From contig PNKH01000023.1 in assembly GCA_013822345.1 (NCBI GenBank), positions 1 through 64,000 on the forward strand: a DNA stretch of 64,000 bases. Reading direction: 5' to 3'. Positions 56,902 through 64,000 of this stretch are shown piece after piece (within the stretch, counting starts at the first letter, position 1; each line of letters starts with the position of its first letter). The notes under the pieces are model-generated. The model saw only the letters and a program-made list of their open reading frames with translations, did not search any database and was not told the DNA's origin. Made by a program: the position numbers and the translations under genes. Origin of the DNA: Isosphaera sp. GTDB lineage: Bacteria; Planctomycetota; Planctomycetia; Gemmatales; Gemmataceae.

Positions 56902-59838
56902 ATGACCGACCACGACTGGGCCGAGGAGCACGTCGCCGCGCACGTCGCCGGGGCGCTGACCCCGAAGGAGGCGAAGCGGCTGGAGGCCCACGCCCGCGAC
57001 TGCCCGGGGTGCGCCGCCGCCCTGGCCGAGACCCGCGCCCTCGACCGCCGGCTGTCCGACCTGTTCGCCGGCGAGCGGCCCGGCCCGGACCTGGAAGACC
57101 AGGCCGTCGAACGGGTCCGGGTCGAGCCGGCGGTGGCGCGGAAGCCGGCCCCGGGGCGGAAGCTGCTGGTCGCCGCCGCGGCGGTCGTCGCCCTCGGCGC
57201 CTGCGGGGCGCTGATCCAGAACATCGACCTTTCAGGGAACCGGGAGACGTTCGCCTTCGTCGGGTCGAGCGTCAAGCCGACCACAACGCCGGACGAACGG
57301 GCGTACCGGAGTGCACCGCGTGCGCCGGCCGCCGGCCCGACTGGGGGCGGGGGGCCGGATAAAGACCTCACGAACGAAGACCCCGGGATCGTGTCGGAGA
57401 TCCCGACATCGGGCCCGAACCGCAGAGGGTATACGGGGTCGGTCCAGGCGGAGGAGACGAAGAACCGACTCGGGCAGCCGGACGGCCCGAACACCGACGT
57501 GACCGCCATCTCCCCGCCGCCGTTCGGCATGCCGGCGCCCGCGCTCGGCCCGTCTCCGCCCAAGCCGGACGCGGGGGCCGTTCCCGGGGGAGTTCCGGCC
57601 CCCCCTCCGGCGGACGGCTTCTTCCAGCCGGGCAGCGGCCGACCGGCCGTCCCGACGCCCGTGGTGCCTGCGGGCGGCGAAGGGCCGATGATGCCGATGG
57701 GCGGCATGGGCCAGCCGAAGCCGGAGCCGGCGGCCCCCGCGCCGCAGCCGAAGGACGCTCCGCCCAAGGTCGACCTGCCGAAGATCGACCCGCCGGCCAA
57801 CCCGGAGCCGGTCCGGCGGATCATCCTCCGGTCCGGCGAGATCGAGTTCGAGGTCCCGTCGTTCGACGCCGCGTCCGCCGCCGTCACCAAGCTGGTGACC
57901 GGAATCAAGGGGGCGTTCATCTCCAACGCCGGCAGCGACAAGCTGCCGAACGGCAAGGTCAAGGGGTCGATCACCGTCCGCTGCCCGCCCGAGTTCCTCG
58001 ACGGCCTCGTCCTCGACCTCCGCAAGGAGATCGGCGCGACCGGCGAGCTGAAGGGCGTCAAGCTGGTCAGCCAGGACGTGACCAAGCAGTTCACCGACAC
58101 GGAGAGCAAGCTCCGGGCGGCCCGGGCGATGGAGGGCCGCCTGATCCAGATGATCAAGGAGGGTAAGGGCGAGATCAAGCAGCTGCTGGAGGCGGAGCGC
58201 GAGCTGGGGGTGTGGCGGACGAAGATCGAGGAGTACGAGGGCGAGATCCGGTACTTCTCCAACCTGGCGTCGCTCAGCACCCTGACCATCACCCTGACCG
58301 AGAAGGAGATCCGGGCCGCGGCCGCGCTGACCGAGAGCGAGCGGGTGCAGGCCGGGGTCGAGGTCGAGGACGTGGACAAGGCGTACCAGGAGTTCACCAA
58401 GGCGGTCGCCGACGCGAAGGGCCGGATCCTGAAGTCCGAGGTCCGGCAGTTGTCGGCCGGGCAGTTCAACGCGTCGCTGCACTTCGAGGTCGCCCCGGAG
58501 GCGAGCGGCATCCTCCGCGACCGCCTCCGGCAGCTCGGCCGGGTCGCCCGGCTGGAGATCGACCGCGTCACCCAGGTCGTCGGCGGGACCCTGCCGACGG
58601 ACGCCAAGACGAAGCGCGGGGACACGGTGTTCCTGGTCCAGATCTACAACCTCGCGGCCGTCGCCCCGCGGGAGATCACCACCCTTCAACTGGCGGTGCA
58701 GGACGTGCCGGCGGCGTACCAGGCGCTCCGCGACGCGGCCGCCAAGGTGACGTCGGCCGGGGCCGGGCGGGTGCTCGCGGCGGCGCTGAACGAGCAGGAC
58801 AAGCGGAACGTCACCGCCCAGTTCGACTTCGAGGTCCGGCGGGCCGACGAGGGGGCGTTCCAGGCGGCCCTGGCGGTGGCCGGGGAGGTCATCTCCCGGC
58901 AGGTGAACCGGTCGGCCGAGAGCGACAACGTGACCGACGCGAAGGTGCTGTACCGGGCGACCCTGCTGTCCACCGTCCCGCCGCGGGAGACGGCGGTCCT
59001 GACGGTGGCCGCGGCGGATGTGCCGGCGGCGTACCAGGCGCTGCGGGACGCGGCCGCCAAGACGGCCGGGCGGGTGCTGACCGCGACGCTCGACGAGAAG
59101 GACCGGAAGAACGTGTCGGCGCAGTTCGACTACGAGGTGCGGCGGACGGACGAGGCGGCGTTCCGGGCGGCGCTGGACGCGGCCGGGGAGGTGCTGGCGC
59201 GGCAGGTGAGCCGGCTGCCGGAGGGCGGGGTGACGGACGCGAAGGTGCTGTACCGGGCGACGCTGGTGACGGCGAACCGGCTGCGGCCGCGGCAGACGAC
59301 GAGCCTGACGGTGGAGGTGGCGGACGTGGACGGGTCGGCGGCGCTGTTCGCCGAGAAGGTGCGGGAGGCGGGCGGCCGGCCGGTGGACGCGAAGTCGAAG
59401 CGAGACTTGGGCGGGAAGGCGACGGCGGATCTGGTGTTCGAGGTGCCGCTGGCGGCGGCGGACGGGCTGGTGGCGCAGTTCAAGGCGGCCGGGGTGGTGC
59501 GGGCGCACAATTCGTCGCGGGACCCGCAGGCCCCGGACGGGCGGCTGGCGGTGGCCCGGCTGGAGGTGTCGCTGAACAGCCCGGACGCGATCGTGGCGGA
59601 GGGCGACGGGCTGTGGCCGCAGGTCCGGAAGGGGCTGTCGTACAGCGCGTCGGTGCTCCTGCGGAGCGTGACGTGGGTGGTGTTCGGGCTGTGCGTGGTG
59701 CTGCCGTGGGCGCTGGTCGGGTACGGCGGGTACTGGGCGGTGAGCCGGGCGGTGCGGACCGCCCCGCTGGCCGCCGCGGCGGAACCAGCGCCGGCGGCCC
59801 CGGCCGCGCCGTTGACCCCTCCCCCGCCGGCCGGGTAA
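56902..59838 (+). CDS. Zinc-finger anti-sigma / DUF4349 membrane protein with internal repeats
   Basis: A 978-residue protein. Residues 1-50 carry the zf-HC2 motif (H-A-R-D-C-P-G-C) that holds an ECF sigma. A membrane helix follows (about 88-105, LLVAAAAVVALGACGAL). A disordered Pro/Gly region runs to about 300. DUF4349 occupies about 308-475 (ILRSGEIEFEVPSFDAASAA, then a coiled coil QLLEAERELGVWRTKIEEYE). Three related blocks of about 100 residues follow, each with VPAAYQALRDAAAK or a variant and a Q-F-D-F/Y-E-V-R-R strand. A terminal membrane helix (about 920-950) ends it. It probably passes an envelope signal to the upstream sigma. Confidence 0.88.
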   Translation: MTDHDWAEEHVAAHVAGALTPKEAKRLEAHARDCPGCAAALAETRALDRRLSDLFAGERPGPDLEDQAVERVRVEPAVARKPAPGRKLLVAAAAVVALGACGALIQNIDLSGNRETFAFVGSSVKPTTTPDERAYRSAPRAPAAGPTGGGGPDKDLTNEDPGIVSEIPTSGPNRRGYTGSVQAEETKNRLGQPDGPNTDVTAISPPPFGMPAPALGPSPPKPDAGAVPGGVPAPPPADGFFQPGSGRPAVPTPVVPAGGEGPMMPMGGMGQPKPEPAAPAPQPKDAPPKVDLPKIDPPANPEPVRRIILRSGEIEFEVPSFDAASAAVTKLVTGIKGAFISNAGSDKLPNGKVKGSITVRCPPEFLDGLVLDLRKEIGATGELKGVKLVSQDVTKQFTDTESKLRAARAMEGRLIQMIKEGKGEIKQLLEAERELGVWRTKIEEYEGEIRYFSNLASLSTLTITLTEKEIRAAAALTESERVQAGVEVEDVDKAYQEFTKAVADAKGRILKSEVRQLSAGQFNASLHFEVAPEASGILRDRLRQLGRVARLEIDRVTQVVGGTLPTDAKTKRGDTVFLVQIYNLAAVAPREITTLQLAVQDVPAAYQALRDAAAKVTSAGAGRVLAAALNEQDKRNVTAQFDFEVRRADEGAFQAALAVAGEVISRQVNRSAESDNVTDAKVLYRATLLSTVPPRETAVLTVAAADVPAAYQALRDAAAKTAGRVLTATLDEKDRKNVSAQFDYEVRRTDEAAFRAALDAAGEVLARQVSRLPEGGVTDAKVLYRATLVTANRLRPRQTTSLTVEVADVDGSAALFAEKVREAGGRPVDAKSKRDLGGKATADLVFEVPLAAADGLVAQFKAAGVVRAHNSSRDPQAPDGRLAVARLEVSLNSPDAIVAEGDGLWPQVRKGLSYSASVLLRSVTWVVFGLCVVLPWALVGYGGYWAVSRAVRTAPLAAAAEPAPAAPAAPLTPPPPAG

Positions 59839-59847
59839 GGTGGTGCC
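59801..59847 (+). repeat. Direct repeat, left copy, at the 3' end of the DUF4349 gene
   Basis: CGGCCGCGCCGTTGACCCC onward encodes the C-terminus A-A-P-L-T-P-P-P-P-A-G-stop. A second copy with three changes and one inserted base is at 60494. The two flank the toxin-antitoxin genes. Confidence 0.85.
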
Positions 59848-59858
59848 GGGAGGTCCGC

Positions 59859-60158
59859 ATGACGATCACGCTGCCGGACGACCTGCGGGACAAGCTGGAG
59901 AGCGAGGCGAAGGCCGGCGGGTTCGCCACCGTGGACGAGTACGTCCACGGCCTGGTCGCAGCGGAACTGGCCGGGGGCGGCGAGATGCCGGACGTGCCGG
60001 TGTCGCCCCTGACCCCGCGGAACCGCGCCGAACTCGAGGCGATGTTGCTCGAAGGGATGAACTCCGACGGGGACGTGGTGGCCGACGAGGCGTTCTGGGC
60101 CGAGCGGCGCCGCGTGCTGCTGGAGAAGATCGCGAGGAAGAACGGGGCGGCCCCGTGA
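59859..60158 (+). CDS. ParD/CopG-like antitoxin
   Basis: A 99-residue protein. The N-terminus TITLPDDLRDKLESEAKAGG is a ribbon-helix-helix start as in ParD-type antitoxins, with V-D-E-Y-V-H in the second helix. The C-terminal half (LEAMLLEGMNSDGDVVADEA) has the G-x-x-S-G/D-type segment that wraps ParE toxins. The ATG follows GGGAGG by five bases. The stop overlaps the toxin's GTG start, as is usual for toxin-antitoxin pairs. It would bind both DNA and toxin. Confidence 0.87.
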   Translation: MTITLPDDLRDKLESEAKAGGFATVDEYVHGLVAAELAGGGEMPDVPVSPLTPRNRAELEAMLLEGMNSDGDVVADEAFWAERRRVLLEKIARKNGAAP

Positions 60159-60493
60159 GCGTCGTCATCTCCGCCGCCGCCCGGGCGGACATCGACGCCG
60201 CGGAGGAGGAACTTTCGGACGCCCACGGGCCGGCCGTCGCCCTCGCCTTCCAGACCCGGCTGAACGACACGCTCCGTCGCCTCGAACAGCACCCGTTGTC
60301 GGTCGCACCCGTCGACCCGCCGTACCCGAGTTACCCCGGTCTGCGGGTGCGACCGGTGGTCAAGTTCCCGGCCAGGCCCGTCTACTTCGTCGCCACACCG
60401 GATGGCATCCGGGTCGTCCGGGTGATCCACTCGGGCCGGCACGCAGACACGATCTCCGGCCCCGACCCGCCTCTGCCCCCGGACTCCCCGTGA
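60155..60493 (+). CDS. RelE/ParE-family toxin
   Basis: A 112-residue protein starting VSVVISAAARADIDAAEEEL, the typical opening helix pair of ParE toxins, followed by A-F-Q-T-R-L-N-D-T-L-R-R-L-E-Q-H-P and a strand region ending VRPVVKFPARPVYFVATPDG and VRVIHSGRHAD, the conserved terminal strands. ParE toxins poison gyrase, while RelE relatives cut mRNA; the family line here fits ParE better. The GTG at 60155 overlaps the antitoxin stop (GTGA). The last dozen residues are Pro-rich and may be acquired. Confidence 0.88.
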   Translation: MSVVISAAARADIDAAEEELSDAHGPAVALAFQTRLNDTLRRLEQHPLSVAPVDPPYPSYPGLRVRPVVKFPARPVYFVATPDGIRVVRVIHSGRHADTISGPDPPLPPDSP

Positions 60494-60538
60494 CGGCCGC
60501 GCCGTTGACCCCGTCCCCACCGGCCGGGTAGGGTGGTC
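60494..60538 (+). repeat. Direct repeat, right copy: duplicated 3' end of the DUF4349 gene
   Basis: In the right frame it would read A-A-P-L-T-P-S-P-P-A-G-stop, the same C-terminus as the gene ending at 59838. It starts just after the toxin stop. The following bases to 60686 show nothing further. Confidence 0.85.
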
Positions 60539-60686
60539 CCCCGGCGCGCCGCCGCAGGGCGACCCCAGCGGCGCCGCCCGTCTCCAGCTCCCGGGTTCCG
60601 GGACCCCTCTGACCCGACCGCGGCATTACCTCGAAAGTTCTTCCCGCGCGGCGGGGAGCCCGTCGGGGTGATGCCGAGGCCGTGTC

Positions 60687-62828
60687 ATGTGCAAGCTGCT
60701 CCCGCTCCTCCTGGCCCCGGTGGTGTTGGCCGCCGGCGGAGCCGGGGCCCGTGCCGCCGGCCCCGCGGTCGTGAAGTCCGCGAAGTCCGGGAGCTGGTCG
60801 GACCCCGCGACGTGGGACTCCGGCAGGGTGCCCGCGGCCGGCGAGGTCGTGCTCGTCCGCGGCCCGCACGTCGTCACCTACGACATCGATTCCGACCGCG
60901 TCATCCGGGCCGTCCACGTCGCCGGGACGCTGACGTTCGCCCACGACCGGAACACCCGCTTGGACGTGGGCCTGGTCCGCGTCACCCCGGCCGAGAACAC
61001 CACCGAGGACGGGTTCGGGTGCGACCACTCCGGCGGCAAGCCGGCGGGGCCGGCCGACCCGGCGTTCGCCCTGCCCGGCTTCACCGCCCCCTGCCGCTGC
61101 TGCGACGACAAGGCCGCCCTGCTCGTCGGCACGCCGGAGCAGCCGATCGGCGCCCGGCACACCGCCGTCATCCGGCTCCATTACGTCGACGGGATGGACA
61201 AGGAGTCGTGCCCGGCGGTCGTCTGCTGCGGCGGGCGGATGGACTTCCACGGCCGGCCGATGAGCCGCACCTGGGTCAAGCTCGGGGCGACCGCCGAGGC
61301 CGGGGCGACCGAGGTCGTGCTGGCCGAGGAGGTGACCGGGTGGAACGCCGGGGACCGGGTGATCGTGACGGCCACCGAGAAGGTGTACGCGAACGAGAAC
61401 GAGGAGGCCGCGGCCCAGAAGCGCGGGTCGTTCACGCTCCGCCCCGGCAACGGGTTCACCCCCGGGACCGAGGAGCGGGTGGTCAAGGCCGTCGCCGGCA
61501 CCCGGGTGACCCTGGACCGGCCGCTGAAGTTCCGGCACGCCGGCGACGGGCACTACCGGGGCGAGGTCGCCAACCTGACCCGGAACGTGGTGGTCGAGTC
61601 CGCCGACCCCGCCGGCGTCCGCGGCCACACCATGTACCACAAGGGGTCGGCCGGGTCGGTCTCCTACGCCGAGTTCCGGCACCTCGGCAAGGAGGGGGTG
61701 CTCGGGAAGTACGCCCTCCACTTCCACCTGTGCCGGGACACCATGCGCGGCAGCTCCGTGGTCGGGGCGAGCGTCTGGGACAGCCACAACCGGTGGGTCA
61801 CCGTCCACGGGACCGAGTACCTGGTGGTCCGGGACTGCGTCGGGTACAAGTCGGTCGGGCACGGGTTCTTCCTCGAAGACGGGACCGAGGTGTACAACGT
61901 GTTCGACCGCAACCTGGCCATCCAGGCGTACGACGGGAAGCCGCTGCCGAAGCAGGTGCTCCCGTTCGACCCGAACGACGGGGCCGCGTTCTGGTGGGCG
62001 AACTCGCTGAACACCTTCACCCGGAACGTCGCGGTCGAGTACGACACGCACGGGTTCCGGTTCCACGCCCAGCCGCGCGACGCCCCCCCGGTCAAGGGGA
62101 AGCCGGCCGGCGGGGCGTTCGACCTGAGGCTCCCGGTCCGGCAGCCGGACGGCACCCGCCGGGCGGTCGACGTCCGGACGCTCCCGTTCGTCCGGTTCGA
62201 GGGGAACGAGGCCCACTCCTGCCTCCGCCCGGCCCAGCCGCAGTGGGGGCTGAACATGGGGATGGGGAACGACGGGGTCGGGCCGGACAGGGACCACCCG
62301 TTCGTGGTCCGGGACCTGAAGGTCTGGAACGTGTTCGGGGCGATGGCCGTCCAGACCCCGTGCGTGCTGTTCGACGGGCTCCGGGTCGGGAAGGCGGGGT
62401 ACGTGTTCCGCGACACCCAGTTCGTGTCCCTCGACTACCGCGACCTCGCCCTCGACGGGGTGATGAGGCGCCGGTTCCCGGGCGAGGCCGTCACCCGCCG
62501 GTTCGACGGCATCCCGCCCTACTCCGGCCCGCAGGAGCGGGCCGAGCTGAAGCCGGCCGATGACCTCCCGCCGGCCACCGTCGTCACCCACGTCGCGCGG
62601 CTGCCGGGCGACCGGCTCCGGGTCCGCGGGACCACGTCGGACAACGGCACGGTGGCGAAGGTGGTGGTGAACGGCCGGGAGGCCGCGGCGACGGCCGCCA
62701 ACTTCGCGGAGTGGGAAGTCGTCCTGGACGGGGTGAAGGCGGGCGAGCGGAAGGTGGCGGCCCGCGCGGCGGACGACAAGGGGAACGCGGAGGCCACCGG
62801 GCACGAGCTGACGGTGGTCGTGCGCTGA
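60687..62828 (+). CDS. Exported G8-domain, right-handed beta-helix protein (CEMIP-like)
   Basis: A 713-residue protein with a signal peptide (LLPLLLAPVVLAAGGAGARA). A G8 domain follows (residues about 30-150; GSWSDPATWDSGRVPAAGEV, then VAGTLTFAHDRNTRLDVG), then a parallel beta-helix (about 200-620; HTMYHKGSAGSVSYAEFRHL, GKYALHFHLC, NRWVTVHGTEYLVVRDCVGY, VGHGFFLEDGTEVYNVFDRN). The same order occurs in animal CEMIP and TMEM2, linked to hyaluronan breakdown. The last 90 residues are an Ig-like domain. A secreted polysaccharide-binding or -cleaving protein is likely. It is convergent with the isocitrate dehydrogenase gene. Confidence 0.88.
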   Translation: MCKLLPLLLAPVVLAAGGAGARAAGPAVVKSAKSGSWSDPATWDSGRVPAAGEVVLVRGPHVVTYDIDSDRVIRAVHVAGTLTFAHDRNTRLDVGLVRVTPAENTTEDGFGCDHSGGKPAGPADPAFALPGFTAPCRCCDDKAALLVGTPEQPIGARHTAVIRLHYVDGMDKESCPAVVCCGGRMDFHGRPMSRTWVKLGATAEAGATEVVLAEEVTGWNAGDRVIVTATEKVYANENEEAAAQKRGSFTLRPGNGFTPGTEERVVKAVAGTRVTLDRPLKFRHAGDGHYRGEVANLTRNVVVESADPAGVRGHTMYHKGSAGSVSYAEFRHLGKEGVLGKYALHFHLCRDTMRGSSVVGASVWDSHNRWVTVHGTEYLVVRDCVGYKSVGHGFFLEDGTEVYNVFDRNLAIQAYDGKPLPKQVLPFDPNDGAAFWWANSLNTFTRNVAVEYDTHGFRFHAQPRDAPPVKGKPAGGAFDLRLPVRQPDGTRRAVDVRTLPFVRFEGNEAHSCLRPAQPQWGLNMGMGNDGVGPDRDHPFVVRDLKVWNVFGAMAVQTPCVLFDGLRVGKAGYVFRDTQFVSLDYRDLALDGVMRRRFPGEAVTRRFDGIPPYSGPQERAELKPADDLPPATVVTHVARLPGDRLRVRGTTSDNGTVAKVVVNGREAAATAANFAEWEVVLDGVKAGERKVAARAADDKGNAEATGHELTVVVR

Positions 62829-62853
62829 CCCGGCGGCCGCCCGGGGGCGCCGC

Positions 62854-63852
62854 CTACGCCCCCAGGTTCTTGATGATCTGCTCGGTGATCGTCGCGGTCG
62901 TCCCGTCCCCGCCGAGGTCCCGCGTCAGCCCCACCCCCTTCTCCAGCGTCGACACCACCGCCCGCTCGATCGCCTCCCCCGCCGGCCGGTGGCCGACGTG
63001 ACCCAGCATCATCGCCGCGCTCCGCACCACCGCCACCGGGTTCGCCAGCCCCTTCCCGGCGATGTCCGGGGCCGACCCGTGCACCGCCTCGAACACCGCC
63101 GACCGCGACCCCAGGTTCGCCCCCGGCACCAGCCCCAGCCCGCCCACCAGCCCCGCCGCCAGGTCCGAGATCACGTCCCCGAACAGGTTCTCCATCACCA
63201 GCACGTCGAACCCCGACGGGTCCAGCGCCAGCTCCAGGCAGACGTTGTCGATCGTCTTCTCCTCGAACCGGATGAACGGGTACTCGTCCGCCACCGCCCG
63301 GGCGCACTCCAGGAACAGCCCGTCACTCAATCGCATCACGTCCGCCTTGTGGCAGAACGTGACCAGCCGCCGGCCGGCGTGCCGGGCGTGCTCGAACGCG
63401 TACCGGACGATCCGCTCGGCCGCCGCCCGCGTCACCAGCCGGACGCTCTCCACCACCCCCGGCACCACCTGGTGCTCCAGCCCCGAGTACAGCCCCTCGG
63501 TGTTCTCCCGCACCACCACCAGGTCGACCTGCTCGTAGGGCGTCTTCACCCCCGGCAGGGTGCGGACCGGGCGGACGCTGGCGTACAGGTCCAGCCCCTG
63601 CCGGAGCCGCACGTTGATCGACCGGTACCCCTTCCCGACCGGGGTCGTGCACGGCCCCTTCAAGGCCACCCGGTAGCGGCGGATCATCTCCAGCGTCTGT
63701 TCCGGCAGCGGCTCCCCGAGCTGCTCCGCCGCCTGCGCCCCGGCCGGGGCCTTCACCCAGTCGATCCGCACCCCGGCGGCCGCCACCACCCGGCACGCCG
63801 CCCCGGTCACCTCCGGCCCGATCCCGTCGCCCTCGATCAGCACGATCTGCAT
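62854..63852 (-). CDS. NAD-dependent isocitrate dehydrogenase
   Basis: A 332-residue beta-decarboxylating dehydrogenase. It has the orthodox start IVLIEGDGIGPEVTGAACRV, substrate loop LKGPCTTPVGKGYRSINVRL (the Ser/Asn pattern of isocitrate rather than isopropylmalate enzymes), LYASVRPVRTLPGVKTPYEQ, VVRENTEGLYSGLEHQVVPG, TFCHKADVMRLSDGLFLECA and AVFEAVHGSAPDIAGKG. It oxidises isocitrate to 2-oxoglutarate in the TCA cycle. The lack of the phosphorylation-loop insertions of the large NADP enzyme and its length suit the NAD type. The ATG at 63852 was chosen over a longer Arg-rich start. Bases 63853-64000 show nothing recognisable. Confidence 0.9.
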   Translation of the reverse strand: MQIVLIEGDGIGPEVTGAACRVVAAAGVRIDWVKAPAGAQAAEQLGEPLPEQTLEMIRRYRVALKGPCTTPVGKGYRSINVRLRQGLDLYASVRPVRTLPGVKTPYEQVDLVVVRENTEGLYSGLEHQVVPGVVESVRLVTRAAAERIVRYAFEHARHAGRRLVTFCHKADVMRLSDGLFLECARAVADEYPFIRFEEKTIDNVCLELALDPSGFDVLVMENLFGDVISDLAAGLVGGLGLVPGANLGSRSAVFEAVHGSAPDIAGKGLANPVAVVRSAAMMLGHVGHRPAGEAIERAVVSTLEKGVGLTRDLGGDGTTATITEQIIKNLGA

Positions 63853-64000
63853 GGACGCCCCCGCTCCGGTGATGCGGTCAGGATGCCGACCCTGTACGCC
63901 CCCGGCAACCCGGCGCGACATTTCCGCGCCCCGGCAGAAGTCGGCCGGGGGTTTCGGCGCGGCTCCCGGGAACTCCGTCAGCTACAATTCAGTCTGAACC

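Overview
The window is very GC-rich (roughly 70% or more) and reads as chromosomal DNA of a planctomycete of the Gemmata group (Gemmataceae). The evidence is gene content: a DUF1559 prepilin-like protein, a DUF1501 protein, a fusion of a planctomycete-type cytochrome c with WD40 repeats, several ECF sigma factors with large partners, one ECF fused to secretin N domains, and kdsD-kdsC followed by a giant OstA-like protein. The genus call is inference from families, not from a database match.

Layout. (1) 1-4040 is the right end of an integrated element. It holds an IS5-type transposase fragment, a small winged-helix protein, five unrecognised element genes (one broken by two frameshifts), a tape-measure-like protein, four copies of a 16-bp palindrome, and finally the 3' half of a tRNA-His with its terminator, which looks like an attachment-site scar. 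(2) 4132-8060 holds a WD40 protein, asnS and the rplM-rpsI operon; S9 carries an unusual Pro/Ala insert. (3) 8242-11069 holds a membrane protein, a DMT transporter, a small unknown protein and a Crp-like regulator. (4) 11131-18256, all on the minus strand, holds hpf, an EIIA, an HPr-like protein, ptsI, a DUF2344 tRNA-modification-type protein and RNase E/G. It is a regulatory PTS with no sugar permease, next to RNA-metabolism genes. (5) 18435-22493 holds an adaptor and permease of a DevBC/MacAB-type exporter, a small exported protein and an RNase Z-like hydrolase. (6) 22665-30509 holds envelope genes: a glycine-zipper lipoprotein, a PQQ-propeller protein, kdsD, kdsC, and a 1145-residue LptC/LptA-like protein. 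(7) 30366-34423 holds two tiny lipoproteins, an ECF sigma/anti-sigma pair, a SelW-type selenoprotein with an in-frame TGA, a DUF1559 protein and a lipoprotein. (8) 34515-44322 holds two-component genes, a HEAT-repeat protein, two propeller proteins and a DUF1501 protein. (9) 44400-52792 holds comEC, aroB, a GT87 family glycosyltransferase, inositol-3-phosphate synthase, a TIM-barrel isomerase and a divergent isocitrate/isopropylmalate dehydrogenase. (10) 52850-63852 holds the ECF-secretin fusion, tryptophan 2,3-dioxygenase, an ECF/DUF4349 anti-sigma pair, a ParDE-like toxin-antitoxin module, a G8-domain beta-helix protein and NAD-isocitrate dehydrogenase.

Two things stand out. The first is a selenoprotein W homologue (32517-32744) whose CxxU motif uses TGA, followed by a good bacterial SECIS-like hairpin; an ordinary gene call would lose it. 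The second is a population of long, nearly perfect palindromes, about 23 in this window and in at least a dozen sequence families. They occur between convergent genes, inside operons, in divergent promoter regions, and once in frame inside a coding sequence. Several supply the stop codons of flanking genes and one supplies and may sequester a ribosome binding site. They behave like mobile palindromic elements rather than ordinary terminators.
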